A DNA stretch of 64,000 nt, taken from assembly GCF_050908995.1 (NCBI RefSeq), contig NC_135124.1:6944001-7008000 (forward strand), in the 5' to 3' direction. Below, piece by piece: positions 37,335-50,464 of this stretch (within the stretch, counting starts at the first letter, position 1; each line of letters begins with the position of its first letter). This DNA comes from Andrena cerasifolii (taxonomy: Eukaryota; Arthropoda; Insecta; Hymenoptera; Andrenidae). The notes under the pieces were generated by a model, which saw nothing but the letters and a program-made list of their open reading frames with translations, was not told the DNA's origin and made no database searches. Position numbers and translations under genes: made by a program.

Positions 37335-40231
37335 TTAGTACACTATTAAACCTAACATTCAACTTCAACATCCACGAAATCGACTAATAAAAAAATTCTA
37401 CATAACTTCATCGTTTCGAACACTAAATCTTCCCTGAACCCGATGATTATCACTAAAATGAAATTTCAATAAAATCAAACTTCTTTCCAGAATCCTAGAT
37501 CGAGCAAAGTGATGAAAAACTACAAGCTACTACTCACGAGCAAAGAAATTTTCGAGCCTGCGGCGGCTCGATTTTTCGTGCTGCGCCTTTGTTAGCCAAT
37601 GAACGGGCATTCCCTCGTTCTTTGAGGAATTTCATCAGCGATGACATTTTCCCCGCTGGAAATACTACTACGATGATTACATACGTTCAGGCCCGGTGCC
37701 GCACACGATCGATCTCTATTTCTCCGTCGATGGTCGATCGCACCTGAATGTCGTGCACGAGCCGCGCGATTTAATGCCACTTGACAGGAGACTCTTCGAC
37801 GGTCGTTGGAACAACGACAATGAACCGCCGGCGATACGTGGTCGTGCATATTTAGCCGACCACTTCCGGTTCCTCGTGCCACGACACAAGCACATTCTTC
37901 GAAAACACGCTATAACGTGCTATCTGTGGGGCGAGGCACGAAGGGAAGATAATTTTTGTACAAGCTATTGATTACGTGTAGCCATAGTTACCGTGAGAAT
38001 TAGATTTAAATTGCCAGGAAAGTATCGCACATTTATTAAAAAATTAATTTCTATTATGAATTATATCGTAATTTTAATATCATACTGTAATTTAAATTCC
38101 ATTTAGATTATATTTTATTTTAATTTAATTCAATTTACATATCGTCCAGTATAGTATATTGTCCTCTTTACTTACTTTCACCGATTTATTGTTCCCACTC
38201 GAAGAATTTATGAGATACAGTAGAAATGGTACTGGCACATTCGCAACTTTATTACAAATGTAAAGCGAGTTATCTATGCAGATATTTATTATTTATATTG
38301 TAAATTCCACTTGTATTCAAAATTCACAGTAGAGTGTCTATGTATTTTGTCGTAATATATTATGAAAATAAAGGAAGAGTCAAATTCATGAATACTGTTG
38401 CGAGCACCCGTGCATAGCCTGCTGGTGCTCGCAGCAGAAGATAGAAGAAGGTTAGCTCCCTTCAAGAGGACGATCGGGAGGCCGACAGGAAGACATGCGG
38501 ATCGCGCCTTTATAACCGATATTGCCCTATGTGCCAAATATAGTGATGTAATTTGTGCGTCCGTGTCTATTATTCGACTCCTTTGCGTCGGGGTGGCCTG
38601 CGGTGAAAACGCCCCGGCGCAACAATATGTAATGTATTATACTTCATGTCGTAATATGTTTTCATTCTTTACGTTGCTATCTTTATCAAAAAACCTAAAA
38701 TATACTTTTTAAAAGAAACGAAACATGAAATTTTTAAATACTTAATTATAAAACAGTGGTAATAAAAATCCCACTACGAATCTCGAGAATATATCAAAAT
38801 TACTTTAAAATTAATTTTTAATTTCTGGCTGCGATCCAGCCTCGTTAACAGGATGGAGAAACCACGGTAAAAAAAGCTCAGACATAGCCAATTTATCTGA
38901 AAATCATCCCTCCCCACTTTCAGCACGTAATTTGGCGCTTGCACCGCAAGCCTGCACTCCGCGAAAAGAAGGACGTCTGAGAAACATTCAGATTCAGACT
39001 GGCAGAGGTCAATGCCTGTGCAGAGCTCGTGCGTCCCGCAGAATTTGAAAAGCTCCATTTGGGAGAGATATGAATCGAAATGCGTAAACAAGCTCTTTCT
39101 GAAAGGGACCCCGCCACTTTCCCAAACATGCCCGGCAATGCGCGACGGATGAAAGTAGTGCAAACACACGTGCGGTGCGTCCCACGGCCCTGTAATTAAG
39201 GTTTCGCCCCTTTCTGCGCCAAAGGATTCGCACGGTGCAAGTGCAGGTGCGTAATTAAGATTTTACTCCGCTGCGTCTATGACTTTCCAGTTTCGCGGTA
39301 ACGAGGATTAAATGAACCGTCAACGAAAATCCTGTGCGCGCGCGAAACGTATATCCCCCCTCGTGAATATGTAATTTCGCAAATCCCTCGAATTAAGCGT
39401 TTCAGCATCGCCGAGAATTACGAACGCCGCGAAATCCGGCAAATCGTGCTTCTTCGAACGCGTATAAACGTAATAGGGCGGGGTAACCAGAGCTATTTCG
39501 AATTTCAGTCGACGGAAATCGATACAGTTTTTCCGTCGTTGCCATCGCCGCTGGGCGAAAGAGAGGCACGCAAATTCGAAGACGGAAATTCCCCCTCGAG
39601 CCTTTTCCCTCTGGGCGAGGAGATTCGTGAAGGGATCAGGAAATTGGCATGAAATTACTGGAAAATTGATGCAACGCGCCCTTAATGCGTGAACGCGTTA
39701 TCCACCCTCGCGAGGGTTCCGCGAGTTTTTATCTATTTTTCGAAAGGATACAGCCATCTGGAATTTTCGCCTGCCGCGTAATTCGAGTGGTGCAGGTACG
39801 CGTCTAGCCTAGCAGTTGCGTAATGAAAATTTTAATTGAATTTCTCCTATCTTCTTACGAACTTTTTCGCTCGCCGACCATGAAATTACGCGCGTTTCGC
39901 CATTTTCATTGCTAATGCGCGTGTGGTGGATGTTTCAGCAAGATTTACTTAGTGAAAAATTTGTTATATTCGAGGACATTTAGCAACCGACATGTTCTCG
40001 AAGACTCTGAAGATAGAGTCATTAATAGAGGGGCAATAGGAAGATGAAAGAAATGTCGAGCTTTGATATTTCCATCGAAGTTTACGAGATTATCGATTGA
40101 TAATGGGCCACGTTGCATCGAAAGTGAATTATAATGGCCAATTTGCATTTCAGCACGCAGGCTATATAAACGTAATGTGATCGTATTTAAATGGAGGAAA
40201 AATCATTTCGATGGACGTCTTTGGCAGATAC
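37335..40231. other. Non-coding with CpG-rich patches
   Basis: CpG-rich blocks at about 37560-37930, 38400-38620 and 38940-39900 alternate with a very AT-rich run (38030-38350). The third contains repeated GTAATTAAG homeodomain-like sites (39192, 39250). Frames at 37592-37971 and 38774-39233 occur on both strands and are unsupported. Confidence 0.35.
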
Positions 40232-40601
40232 TTAAGGGGGTAGGTTACCCTCGATAGCCCTAAAGAAGGACTTTTTTCAAACTCAAATTGTAAAGTGATA
40301 AATAACAGTAGAGGGAACGTTTTTTTCTAGTTTTAATCGTTATTCTATGAGCTTTAACACAAAAAAAGAAAAGTCTAAATATCTCTATGTACATAAAAGT
40401 TGTGAGTGAAAACGTAAAAGCGTGCACGCGGTGCACCGTTTGATGGTGAACATAAAATCTCGAAAGCCGCTCCAACGATTTCGATGAAAATTTAATGAGA
40501 GATGCAGAAAACCATTATGTACGATGTGTTTGTGCAGATTTTCAAATTTGGGGGTGTCCCGAAAAAAATTTGAAAGTGGAAAAATAAGATCCACCCTACC
40601 A
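40232..40601. mobile_element. Probable decayed TTAA-type MITE
   Basis: The left end TTAAGGGGGTAGG follows ATAC, and the right end CCACCCTACCAAGTAT is an imperfect complement of it. The right TTAA is lost. The left terminus resembles the other TTAA elements in the window, but the interior pairs poorly, so this is tentative. Confidence 0.35.
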
Positions 40602-41894
40602 AGTATCTCCCCTTTCGCTGCTTCACTAACAAAGTACCATTACAATAAAATATCAACTTCTTCGCAGTCTAATTTACTCGAAATTGTACAAATTGAAGAA
40701 ACAATTTTTTTTCATCAATTCATGTAATTAGTTGGTCCAATGCCCAAAAACAATTAACAAATTCTGTTCGACTGCGGAATGCGTGTGAAGTGGGCTTTAT
40801 TGTTTTATAATATAAAGTTTATATTCAAATATTTAAATTTTTATTTCTACTGCAAATTCGCTAGCTAAAGTTTTGTTTAAAACATTCAATGCAAGAGTTC
40901 CAAACTGCGATCATCAATTGTGAATTCCAGAATTTAAATACCTACCTATTTCAAGAATTATCGTCGAATTAAAGTTTTGTTACGAAGCGACCGTTCGTTA
41001 CTTGAATTTGCGCTGTGGTTCATTTAATTCCTGACTGCTACAGGTTCCCGCGAGCGCACAACAGCCCCGCTGAAATTCCACGGGGGCAGCAGGTTTGCGG
41101 AACGGTTGATAGCGAGCTAAAAGGCAGAAATGCCGTGCAATCTGGCAGGCAGTTAAGGGCGCGACAGAAGAAGCGAAGGAGATGATGGGACCGACGAGAA
41201 GTTATGCGAAGCGTGAGACCGGAAGCGATCAGGATGGTTACAATTGGCCGGAAACAAGGACCCCCTCGAAGGTGATGCACGGTGCCCGAAGGCTGGACTC
41301 GTTCCGAGGGTTTTCCTCGGGACGCGGTACCATCGAGGTTGAATAATCTCTCTCGATGCCGAGTGGATGGAAATTCATCAACGGTTTTCGTTTCGCCGTT
41401 GCGAGCTGGCTCCCACAGAGTTCCAGAGAGTGCTCAACGACAGTAGGGCCTAAAGTTGCGCAATTCCACCTCGCCATTGTGCTCTGTCGGCCTGACGCGC
41501 GGCTACTTTCGCGGAGATTTAGCACAGTTCCACTGGCGTACATAAGCACAATGTCTTGGCCCCCTCGAGTGGCCGTTTCGTTTTAACGTCTTCGGGAAAC
41601 TTTAATTGCAATATTAGAGGAGTTTGTGGGAATCGATTGCGACAGATACGCCCATTATCATTCGCATCCAGTGGAGAACGAATTTAATACCGATAATGGC
41701 AAATATGGGGAGAGTTTAAACACCACTTACGTGTTAAAAGATTTGAAATTTACTTCTGTGGATAATTGTTTTATGAGCATTATACTCGTGATTGATACTC
41801 ATGAGAACGTACCTGATTTATCAAATGCGCTTAGGCCATTTTTTATGAAAATAAAATCAATGTTCTTGGAGTTAACGGAATTTATAAGAAGTGC
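40602..41894. other. Non-coding with CpG-rich patch
   Basis: The block at about 41040-41600 is GC-rich with overlapping frames on both strands (41038-41586), none recognisable. The frame at 41626-41898 runs into the next mobile element and is not supported. Confidence 0.4.
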
Positions 41895-42295
41895 ATAGAG
41901 GAAGTGCAGCATATTTGGAATCCTGTTGGTAATTTGGAATACCGAAGTATTATTATGAGATATTATTCCCATATTGTGATTTTTAGCCTGATTACATGAT
42001 GAAAGAAAATAATTTTATTATCTACATGCTTTTTTTTAAATTTATAAAGTGACAGTAATTTAGAATATCGGTATTCCAAATTACCTGCACCTTAACAAAA
42101 TCGATACTTCCCATCATTTTTCATTTAGCAAAGTTTCAGCTACTTTTTGTGTTTTATTATTACTCAGAGTTTGAAATTTAAAAGTTTATTAGCTTCTCTA
42201 TGATATTATGCAGTTGCATTTCTTCCCATCCACTGCCGTAATTTTTTATTCGTCTTAAACAAACTGGTACTCCAAATATGCTGCACTTCCTCTAT
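41895..42295. mobile_element. Inverted-repeat MITE, GAGGAAGTGCAGCATATTTGGA family
   Basis: TAGAGGAAGTGCAGCATATT at the left is the exact complement of AATATGCTGCACTTCCTCTA at the right, and pairing runs on to GGA/TCC. TA flanks both ends, compatible with a TA target as in mariner-type elements. A second inner pair joins GGTAATTTGGAATACCG (near 41929) to CGGTATTCCAAATTACC (near 42070), so the structure is a nested palindrome. Confidence 0.8.
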
Positions 42296-45200
42296 ATTAA
42301 GTAATTAATGATATAATATTTTGACTCACTTCTGGGGGAATTAATTACGAGAATGATATCGAGGATAATTGAAAACATCCAGCGCCCAATCATACAGCTG
42401 GTTGTGAAATCTGAAGCTTATAAGCGACAATCTGCGCACCTCTACACGCGTGAATTAGCATACCTGTATATTTATTGTACGAGCATACTCGCTGCCCGGC
42501 GATTAGAATGCGTTTTAGCGGGTGATTTATGCGAACGAGGTTGTGACACGGAGCACGCGTAGGACTCGTTCTCTTTTCGTAACATCGGCCCCAGCGGTAG
42601 GTGTACAAATTCGAAGGTCAAATTTCTAAAAACTGTCCTTAAAGAACACGAACACTTTCTACGCGCAGGCCATTAAAACTAACTGCGGAAGCAATTAACT
42701 TGTATCACAACTCAATTATCGTATCGCTCTCCAGCCAAATTTGGCACCACTTCGTTAAAGTAATCTGATTAAAAGTTAAAACCAATCCTACTTTCGCTTC
42801 TATAAATACTAACAATAAAGGGTTACTATTACATCTTCCTAAATTAATTATATATATATAGTACGTGAAATATGTAAGAGATCGTCGATTAAAATGAGGT
42901 AACCAACATTTTGAAACTCATCCTGTGCATGTAAGTCTACAACGAAGCAATACTAAGTCTCCTAAGCTAGAGATTGTATTATCAATACAATGAAGTGCTA
43001 ATTATTATGCAACCAAATGGTGCATATTGCTTTCGCCTAGAACGATTGGATCATAAAGTACTGAAACGAAGGTGTACGCGATACATACGTGGTGTGCCAA
43101 CTACGTTCTTCAATTTGATTAACTTCCAACCACACCCGACCTCGTCAAGATTTAATCCTTCAGATGTTAACGTAGGAGAATAACTTACTCTCCATTGACC
43201 AAGCATTTGTTCCTCCCCCAAGTGAATACCACGCGTTCCAACAATTTCGAACGTACCTCTTTCTAAACACCTCGTATGCACCTCCCAGCCCTTCGCAGCG
43301 GACGGGTTAAGCTCGCATTTCTAACGGTCGAAACGCGGTGGAAACTCATCAGGGTGCGCAAACAGCAATCCCGATTTCGGCCAGGTTGCCAGTCGATGGC
43401 GACGTGGTAAACGTGCAATTTAAATAAAACAGCTCGACGAGCCTTTAAAGTCGCAGGTGTAACAACGCGGTCGAATATGGTAACCGATAGGCTAGAAGAG
43501 GGAGGAAGATGGCAACGAGGCGGAATATAGCTGCCAATGCTGGCCGCAGCAGGAAAGAGAAGGAAAGAGGAGGACGTCCTGACAGACACGCGAGAAGAGA
43601 GAAAGGGACGGGTGGTATCTAGATACAAGGCGAAAGATAACGGCAGAAGGGGAAGAGCACACGCGAAGACAGGTGGTGCGGATAATAACGTCTAACGGAA
43701 AACGTGGACTGTGGGTCACAATAATGCAGTCACGCTTTTTTTCTACCGCGTTTTGTGGGTTATGCAGGTTGACTTTGAAATAAAGGACCGTGAGGAGAGG
43801 TGCTGTATGAAAATGAGTCCAATACCCTTCCCTTTTGTGCTACTGAAGAATTCTGAAGACCATGAAACAGTTTGTCAGCGATAATTCTGCTTTAAAATTG
43901 TTTTGTTCAACTTGCTGAAGGGACGTGTTCAGTTTTGGGGTAACCCAAGCTTCGCGTGAGAATTTCGTGGGTTTAAATGTTGTTACACTGTAGTTTGCAA
44001 CAAAAAGGCAAATTTTAATTAATCCTGAAGGAAACAGGATTATTACTGCTGAATTATCCAGTAAACGTCTATTTTTCTGTCTGTACCTCGGAAAGGAGAT
44101 TCTTCCAGACTCGTATTTAGAAGCCGTATTCTATTTAAGGATAGCTACGGTATAACGTTCTAAAGATTGAGCGAAATTCGAACGACTTATGTAGCGCATC
44201 GCTCGCGGGTTTGCATAACGAGGATGATGCGCAACAGCTTGAAAAATTGAAGAGTAAGCCTCGCAATGCTTAGAGAAAGAAACAGTTACTAAGGTTTCAA
44301 TGAAATTTGCGGGTAGAACAGAGCCTGATATAGCAAAATTTTGAATCGGGGTTACAACACAGCACACTCTGCAAATACGTTTATCCGCGAGAGCAAAATT
44401 ATTAATAGAACTAACCCAGACCTAACCCAGACTTCTTCTAAAATTTCCAACTCCCAAATATGAAACTGAAATAAATGAGAGAAAATGAAAATTAGCGGTG
44501 CTCGATGTACACCAGTGATCTAACAGTTACAACACGATCAGAACCCAACACCGGAGCATTCAAACCCCGCTTAATACAGCCACGGTGAACAAAGCGTGAA
44601 CACAGACGCCCATCAGACCATTTGAGGAACTCTGAGCACCTGAATGAACCTTGACTAAACCGTGACTACATCATTAATGACGATTGAAGTCAAACTGACT
44701 GAACGCGACTTCAGGCTCCCGACTCAACTCAATCTTCCAAAAAAAAAACACCTTATAATCCTACCGCAACCTAACTTCTAAAGAGGATTTAGCCGAAACA
44801 ATTGCAACGATTCGATACAGGGACCAGTGAATGCAGCAATTTGCATGCACGGCTCGAATAGTTATATAAGAAACGGGCAGGAAGCGTGGAACGAGGCGAT
44901 AGAAAGTGGGGCCCGATCGCAATCTTCGCTTCACGGACAAAGGACCGTGATCCCAAGGGTTAGAAACTATTTAGACACTAATTAGCGCGGTGAGATATTT
45001 CAAGTTCCCCCGAGCTTTCCGCGGGGAGTTACTGAAACGCGACTGCAGAAGAAGTCTACTTCCGTTAGCCTGTCCTTCTAGCCGCGATCTTGCTCCGAGG
45101 TAACCCATATGACGAACCACCCATACACGCAGCCCCTTTCCTTACTTGCCGCTGTGCACATGCACGCGCTGCACCGTGCACACGCGTGCACACCTCAAGC

Positions 45201-45782
45201 CTTTATATCGGATTCACGGAGGGCTGGCTCAAGGGCCGTTGCACACGCCATCAGCAAGCCAATCGATCCGCTGCTTTCGTTTCTTTCCGGCAACTGTTTC
45301 TTTGGATACACGTTTCCATTTCCCAGGTGGAATACGATGGCTCGTTAGAATAATTTCATCCTGCATTCTGTACAGTTGATGTAGCAGCGAGGAAGGAGAA
45401 ACATGTGTACCGTTACTCGCAAAAGTATCCGCCCGCTCCATAGATATAATATATTTTAGTTATTTAAGTGATGTTGAATTTAGTGTTACTACTTATAATT
45501 TACATCGGTGTGAACCTTGATTAATAGACTTTAAATCATTTTGCATAGCTTCGATCCTCTGTGTGTTTGGTGTTAGTTTGCTTTGTGTGTGGTTCAAATC
45601 TGGCAATTCAATTATCACTAATTTAATTGTCTTGAAACTTTGCAGGCGTGTGTAGTTTGGATGACAATACAATTCTTTTTTAAAAAAAAGTGCACAATCA
45701 CTAGTGTTTCTAGAAACTAGAAAAAAATATATAGATATTTAAAAAAAAATAAAAAAATCCACAACTATTAAAATCTAGAATT
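42296..45782. other. Non-coding, with purine-rich and CpG-rich patches
   Basis: A strongly purine-rich tract lies at about 43490-43670 on the plus strand, within a CpG-rich block. Another GC-rich block is at 44830-45330. A short direct repeat AACCCAGACCT/AACCCAGACTT is at 44412. Frames at 43263-43719 and 45090-45441 are overlapping composition effects. Confidence 0.35.
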
Positions 45783-45956
45783 AAAATATATAAAAAAATT
45801 ATGTTAAACGAAAATTCTTTTTTTGTACTACAATTTCGATAGTGATATGTGACTTTAAATAAAAACCATCGAAATCGTAGTACAAGAAAAGAATATTTTT
45901 TTAGTTTTTAGTGCATTTTTAGTAAAATCGTTTAACATAACAATTTTTATATATTT
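45783..45956. repeat. AT-rich palindrome
   Basis: TGTACTACAATTTCGATAG near 45825 pairs with CATCGAAATCGTAGTACA near 45868-45885. Outward, ATGTTAAACGA pairs with TCGTTTAACAT, and AAATATATAAAA pairs with its complement near 45950. It is probably a small decayed MITE. Confidence 0.55.
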
Positions 45957-46540
45957 TTTTTTTATTAGTAAGCATTGTCTACTGAAGAAATGGTCAAAGA
46001 AATATTGCTAGAAGAATGGAGACAAATCATATCGGTAGTTGAAGATATTATTTTGGATATGTGATGAACAGTGATTAAACGGAAAGCGATATTGCTCAAA
46101 AGAATCAGAGCAGTATGAAGAACCTCGATCCTGAAGAATGCACTGAATGTATTTAATATACCTAATGTCTTCGCTTAATTTTTTAATGCTAGAGCTACAA
46201 AAGTACTGGTGATGCCCTAATTATTTCAAGTAGCTTATATGATATCTTTCAAGCTGAGCCTATTTTATTGTCAGAGTTTCATTATCAGGTATGCAATTAA
46301 GAGACTATAGCGTGTTCGTCGAGGATTGTGCATAACTTTAACAAACTTCGGCAAAAAATAATGCATTTCTAATCATTTCTAACACTTTTTATGGAGCTTC
46401 CTTTCTTACTATTCAATTTTATTAGTGGACATAAAAGAAAGTGTAATATATTGCACCATGTCATTAAAATGCAAAGCCAATTAGTTCAATCTATCGATTC
46501 ATTTATATCAACTGAATACTTTTCAAAAATTTTATCACCC
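45957..46540. other. Non-coding, AT-rich
   Basis: No open frame, repeat or RNA signature of note. Confidence 0.4.
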
Positions 46541-46746
46541 ATATCGATGGCTTAATGCACAAATATTGTATGTCCACTTTTATAATTGTCCACATACAAT
46601 GAAAAAAAAATACAAATTTATGAAGTAGATATAAATGTGATTTTTATACAGCATAAAGAAACAGTCGAGGACTATCTTTTGCACATGAAAACTCAAATTT
46701 GACAAAAAGTGGACATAAAATATTTGTGCACTAAGCCATCGATATA
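46541..46746. mobile_element. Small MITE of about 206 bp
   Basis: ATATCGATGGCTTAATGCAC at the left pairs with GTGCACTAAGCCATCGATAT at the right with one mismatch. Pairing continues through AAATATTGTATGTCCACTTTT versus AAAAGTGGACATAAAATATTT. The 81-codon minus frame at 46580-46825 is a by-product. Confidence 0.75.
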
Positions 46747-47196
46747 ATCTAAGATTTCTGTCACAAAGTTTTCGTAAAACTTTATACTTGCTGTACTTGT
46801 CACGCAATTTATATGCGAGTGCCACGCCATATATTTATGCAGGAAAATTCGGATACCTGGAAGTAGATACCAGCCCGCCTGACATCGTATAAAGTCGTAA
46901 CAAAGATTTATATTCACAGTGGGAAGCTACGTACACAAAATACTTACGTGTTCCCTCCTGTTTACCGTGTACATAACAAGAAGATATAACACCAAGTAGT
47001 GACTTATAACAAGCCTGATGTTCCTCCCAAACCTCACCTCTGGGGTTAAAAATCGTTATACAAAATTTCCTGGAAGCTTAAAACCGAATACTCCTCGTAA
47101 CAAAATAAGAAAAAACCTTTTCCACTATCAACCTTCACATTGCACTTCGTCGAAATTGCAAACATACTAAGGTCTATTATTACTATTTGCAAATTC
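46747..47196. other. Non-coding spacer
   Basis: Nothing recognised between the MITE and the minisatellite. Confidence 0.4.
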
Positions 47197-47655
47197 TAAA
47201 GAATATTAATAATATTTTCTTAAATATTTACTAAAGAATATTAATAATATTTTCTTAAATAAATATTTACTAAAGAATATTAATAATATTTTCTTAAATA
47301 TTTACTAAAGAATATTAATAATATTTTCTTAAATATTTACTAAAGAATATTAATAATATTTTCTTAAATATTTACTAAAGAATATTAATAATATTTTCTT
47401 AAATATTTACTAAAGAATATTAATAATATTTTCTTAAATATTTACTAAAGAATATTAATAATATTTTCTTAAATATTTACTAAAGAATATTAATAATATT
47501 TTCTTAAATATTTACTAAAGAATATTAATAATATTTTCTTAAATATTTACTAAAGAATATTAATAATATTTTCTTAAATATTTACTGAAGAATATTAATA
47601 ATATTTTCTTAAATATTTACTAAAGAATATTAATAACATTTCCTTAAATATTTAC
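47197..47655 (+). repeat. 35-bp minisatellite, 13 copies
   Basis: The unit starts TAAAGAATATTAATAATATT and ends ATATTTAC. Copies start at 47197, 47232, 47271, 47306, 47341, 47376, 47411, 47446, 47481, 47516, 47551, 47586 and 47621. The second copy carries a 4-bp insertion (AAAT), which breaks the period once. The two last copies hold single-base variants (TGAAG at 47586; ACATTTCC near 47637), as expected for array edges. Each unit itself contains AATATTAATAATATT, an almost perfect small palindrome. Confidence 0.97.
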
Positions 47656-48631
47656 TCTACCGATTAATATTTAGACTCAACGCACGGAATAGTTTCATAT
47701 TTCGAGCAACCACGAATGCATATACAACAATTTAACGCTAAAGAGCAACAGTTATCTCAGAATATTTATGAAACCAACGTTCCACTATAAAAAATTTCCT
47801 ATACGAAACTTTGCTGCACACTTTCGATCATCCTTCTGTTCAAACCGGGAAACTTTAATTGAATTCGAGACTCGGGATTTCCATACGAGAAAGAAAGTGA
47901 ACATTGTCAACTACGCAAGTTATAACGCGCAATACTTTCGCGATTGAGGAACTGTTTGCAACCCGCTTATCCGTCGCGGCTGCCACTCAGCCTCTCGTTC
48001 TTAATCTCGCATTCAGAGCATTTTCTGTCACCAAAGAAGAACGTAATCTTCAGTCCCTCTCGGTGGAAACACTTCTTGGTAACCCCACGTGGACGTCGGG
48101 ACATTTATCGACCGTACAGGTGCAAAGCAATCTTAGAGAAATCGATGCACATGCTGCGTCAGACGTCTGACAATCTCGGGCATCATTTATTCAGGTGAAT
48201 CCATTATTCACTATTTTACTAGCAGCAACTTACGAAGTGTTCGACTTTGGTGTAAAACATTCTGCTTACGAGAAAACGCGATTCATCGCACGACTAACCC
48301 AGAACTGTCAACTCTATCAAAGTGTAGTATATAATCGAAGTCAGTTTGTTTATTTTTACAGACTGAAGTAATCCTTTGACGCAAAGGTAGAAAATGTTTC
48401 ACGAGTAGCACGTCTGAAATAAAATTCTATAGTTGAAACAGCGGATGTAAAGTTTCATGCAAATTGGATTGCAAGAAGGTAGGGGATTCATCGAAGATAT
48501 ACATAAATCATTGCAACAGATGTTAGCGAAACTACACGCCTTGCTAATGAGATCAACGTGTTCAAACCACAAAGCAAACAGAAACCAAGAAAATACTTCT
48601 TCTTTCAAATGACACCAAAGAGATTTTACTG
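47656..48631. other. Non-coding spacer
   Basis: A GC-richer patch at about 47960-48170 holds two overlapping plus frames with no family resemblance. No gene supported. Confidence 0.4.
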
Positions 48632-49155
48632 ACAAAGGGAGGACACCATGTGGTAGACACCGATTTTGATGAGCCTTGGCAGGCTGGATCTATGTCGAAA
48701 ATAAATAAATAGGTGTCCGAGCGTTTCTGAAAATGGGCCTTAATAATAGAGATATTTACATGGAAATTATTAAAAATTGCATAGTGGCCGTGGGGTTTTA
48801 GTGGGTAAAAAACCCACACTACCCTGGCGCCCCCGGGGGATTCCCCTCTGAAGGAGTCGGGGTGCCTTTTGAAGATTTCCCCAAGTTAAAATAAAATTAT
48901 AAAAAAAATAATTTATATTTTTTTTCACGTGGAGACATCTTCAAAAGGCACCCCGACGCCTCCAGAAGGAAATCTCCCGCGTACGCCAGGGTAGTGTGGG
49001 ATTTTTACCCACTAAAACTCCCCGGCTACTGAAATTTTTAATAATTTACTTGTAAATATCTTTATTATTGAGGCCCATTGGCAGAAACGCTTGGACACCT
49101 ATTTACTTATTTTCGACATAGATCCATCGTCTACCACATGGTGCCCTCCCCTTGT
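48632..49155. mobile_element. 524-bp palindromic element
   Basis: The left end ACAAAGGGAGGACACCATG pairs with CATGGTGCCCTCCCCTTGT at the right. The arms pair along almost their entire length: GGATCTATGTCGAAAATAA, TAGGTGTCC, TTTAGTGGGTAAAAA, CCCACACTACCCTGGCG and GTCGGGGTGCCTTTTGAAGA all have complements in order on the other side. The AT-rich centre lies near 48905. No transposase and no clear target duplication, so it is a non-autonomous DNA element of unassigned superfamily. Confidence 0.82.
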
Positions 49156-50464
49156 GAGAATAATTGCAGCTGTAATTTGCACTTATAGACGAACAAATTT
49201 AAAAGCAATGCCTGCGTGAGGAATTATGAATGTAAAATTTCTATGAACTCCACAATTAGAACTTCTAGAAATTATCTACCCTAAGGCAAGTGTCTACACC
49301 ACGATCCCCAGAAATTAATCACGAACACCATAACCAGAAACCACCTCAAAAACGCAAAACCTTCCACAGACCAGACAACTCCAAACAACTTAATAAAAAA
49401 TAGATGCCGTTAAAACTATCTACCAAAAGCGATGTCAGCGTTAACATAAAACCCCAGAAGCAAACCAGCAGAAGCTACCACGAGCGATCCATCCCACTGA
49501 AAAAAGAATGCAGCTACGCCCGCGATGAGGCGCAAAGTAGCCGCGCCTCATCGAATCCGTTTAATTTTTCAATTAACCGCAATTCCGCCGACGAGATTTC
49601 TGCCCCCGCTCGGGGGGGAGGCGTGACGACGCATCAGACGGTGGCCCATGAAAGAAACAAACAGTCTCCAGAGAAATTGAGTCATCGACGCGTCGTTGCA
49701 CCCACGCGCTCCGACGAGGATGCACTTGGCCCGCCTCTCTTCCTCCCTCAGCGACGGGGCATACGTGTCACGTAGACTCGCGAAATGCAGAAAACTCAGC
49801 GAGGATCCTCGTTCGAAAGGCGGTAACGACACGGGCAACGAACCAGCCCTGTGATTTTTCTTCCCGCGTCTCCCGGGCAACGAATCATAAACGAGAGAAG
49901 CGCCAGACGGCATTGTCTCTTTCTGCTAGTGCATTACGTAAATGAGGGTACACCGTGACCATTGTATTCAATCTGCGCGAGTCACGACGGTGTCCTTCCG
50001 CTTCTAATCATCGCGTAACAGAACGGGAGAAGGCAGAAAGGAAAAGGGAAGAAAGGTGCGCCAAAAGTGTGCGCGACGCCGGGGAGGCAGGGCCAACTTC
50101 TTTCCAGCTAGTGCGTGCAATCTCATTGTCTCATCCGCAGTGACTGATGCACCTTCGCGTTAACTGGAGGGCTTCAATTCGAAAGCATCAACTCTAGTCG
50201 CTTTGCTTGATTCTCGACTGGTAGGGTGATGAAGAATAGGTATGCTTTTCTCCTCTGCTTGGAAAAGGTGATCGCTCTTGGTAGCTGTTGAGCTTTAAGA
50301 ACCTTTGCTCTGTCTTCGGGTGGTTGCTGAAGGTTGAGTGAGAAGTGGCGAAATCGAAAGCACTTCCCTAGCAGTTTGTTGGTTTGGAATTGCTAATTTA
50401 GTTGCATGAAAGGATGTACTTCATTTTCTTGAAAGACTGGCAATGAGAAATTGCTTTCGATTCC
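49156..50464. other. Non-coding with CpG-rich patch
   Basis: CpG-rich at about 49430-50150. Frames of 123 codons (49404-49775, plus) and 114 codons (49569-49913, minus) face each other over the same DNA; neither has splice sites or homology that I can recognise. Confidence 0.4.

Noticed and set aside
45587..45600. GGTTCAAATCT considered as a tRNA B box
   Set aside because: No A box or acceptor-stem pairing at the right distance.
47197..47655. Regular array considered as CRISPR
   Set aside because: The units are directly adjacent with no variable spacers and the context is eukaryotic. It is a minisatellite.
49404..49913. Opposing 123- and 114-codon frames
   Set aside because: Both are explained by CpG-rich composition; neither has homology or splice signals.
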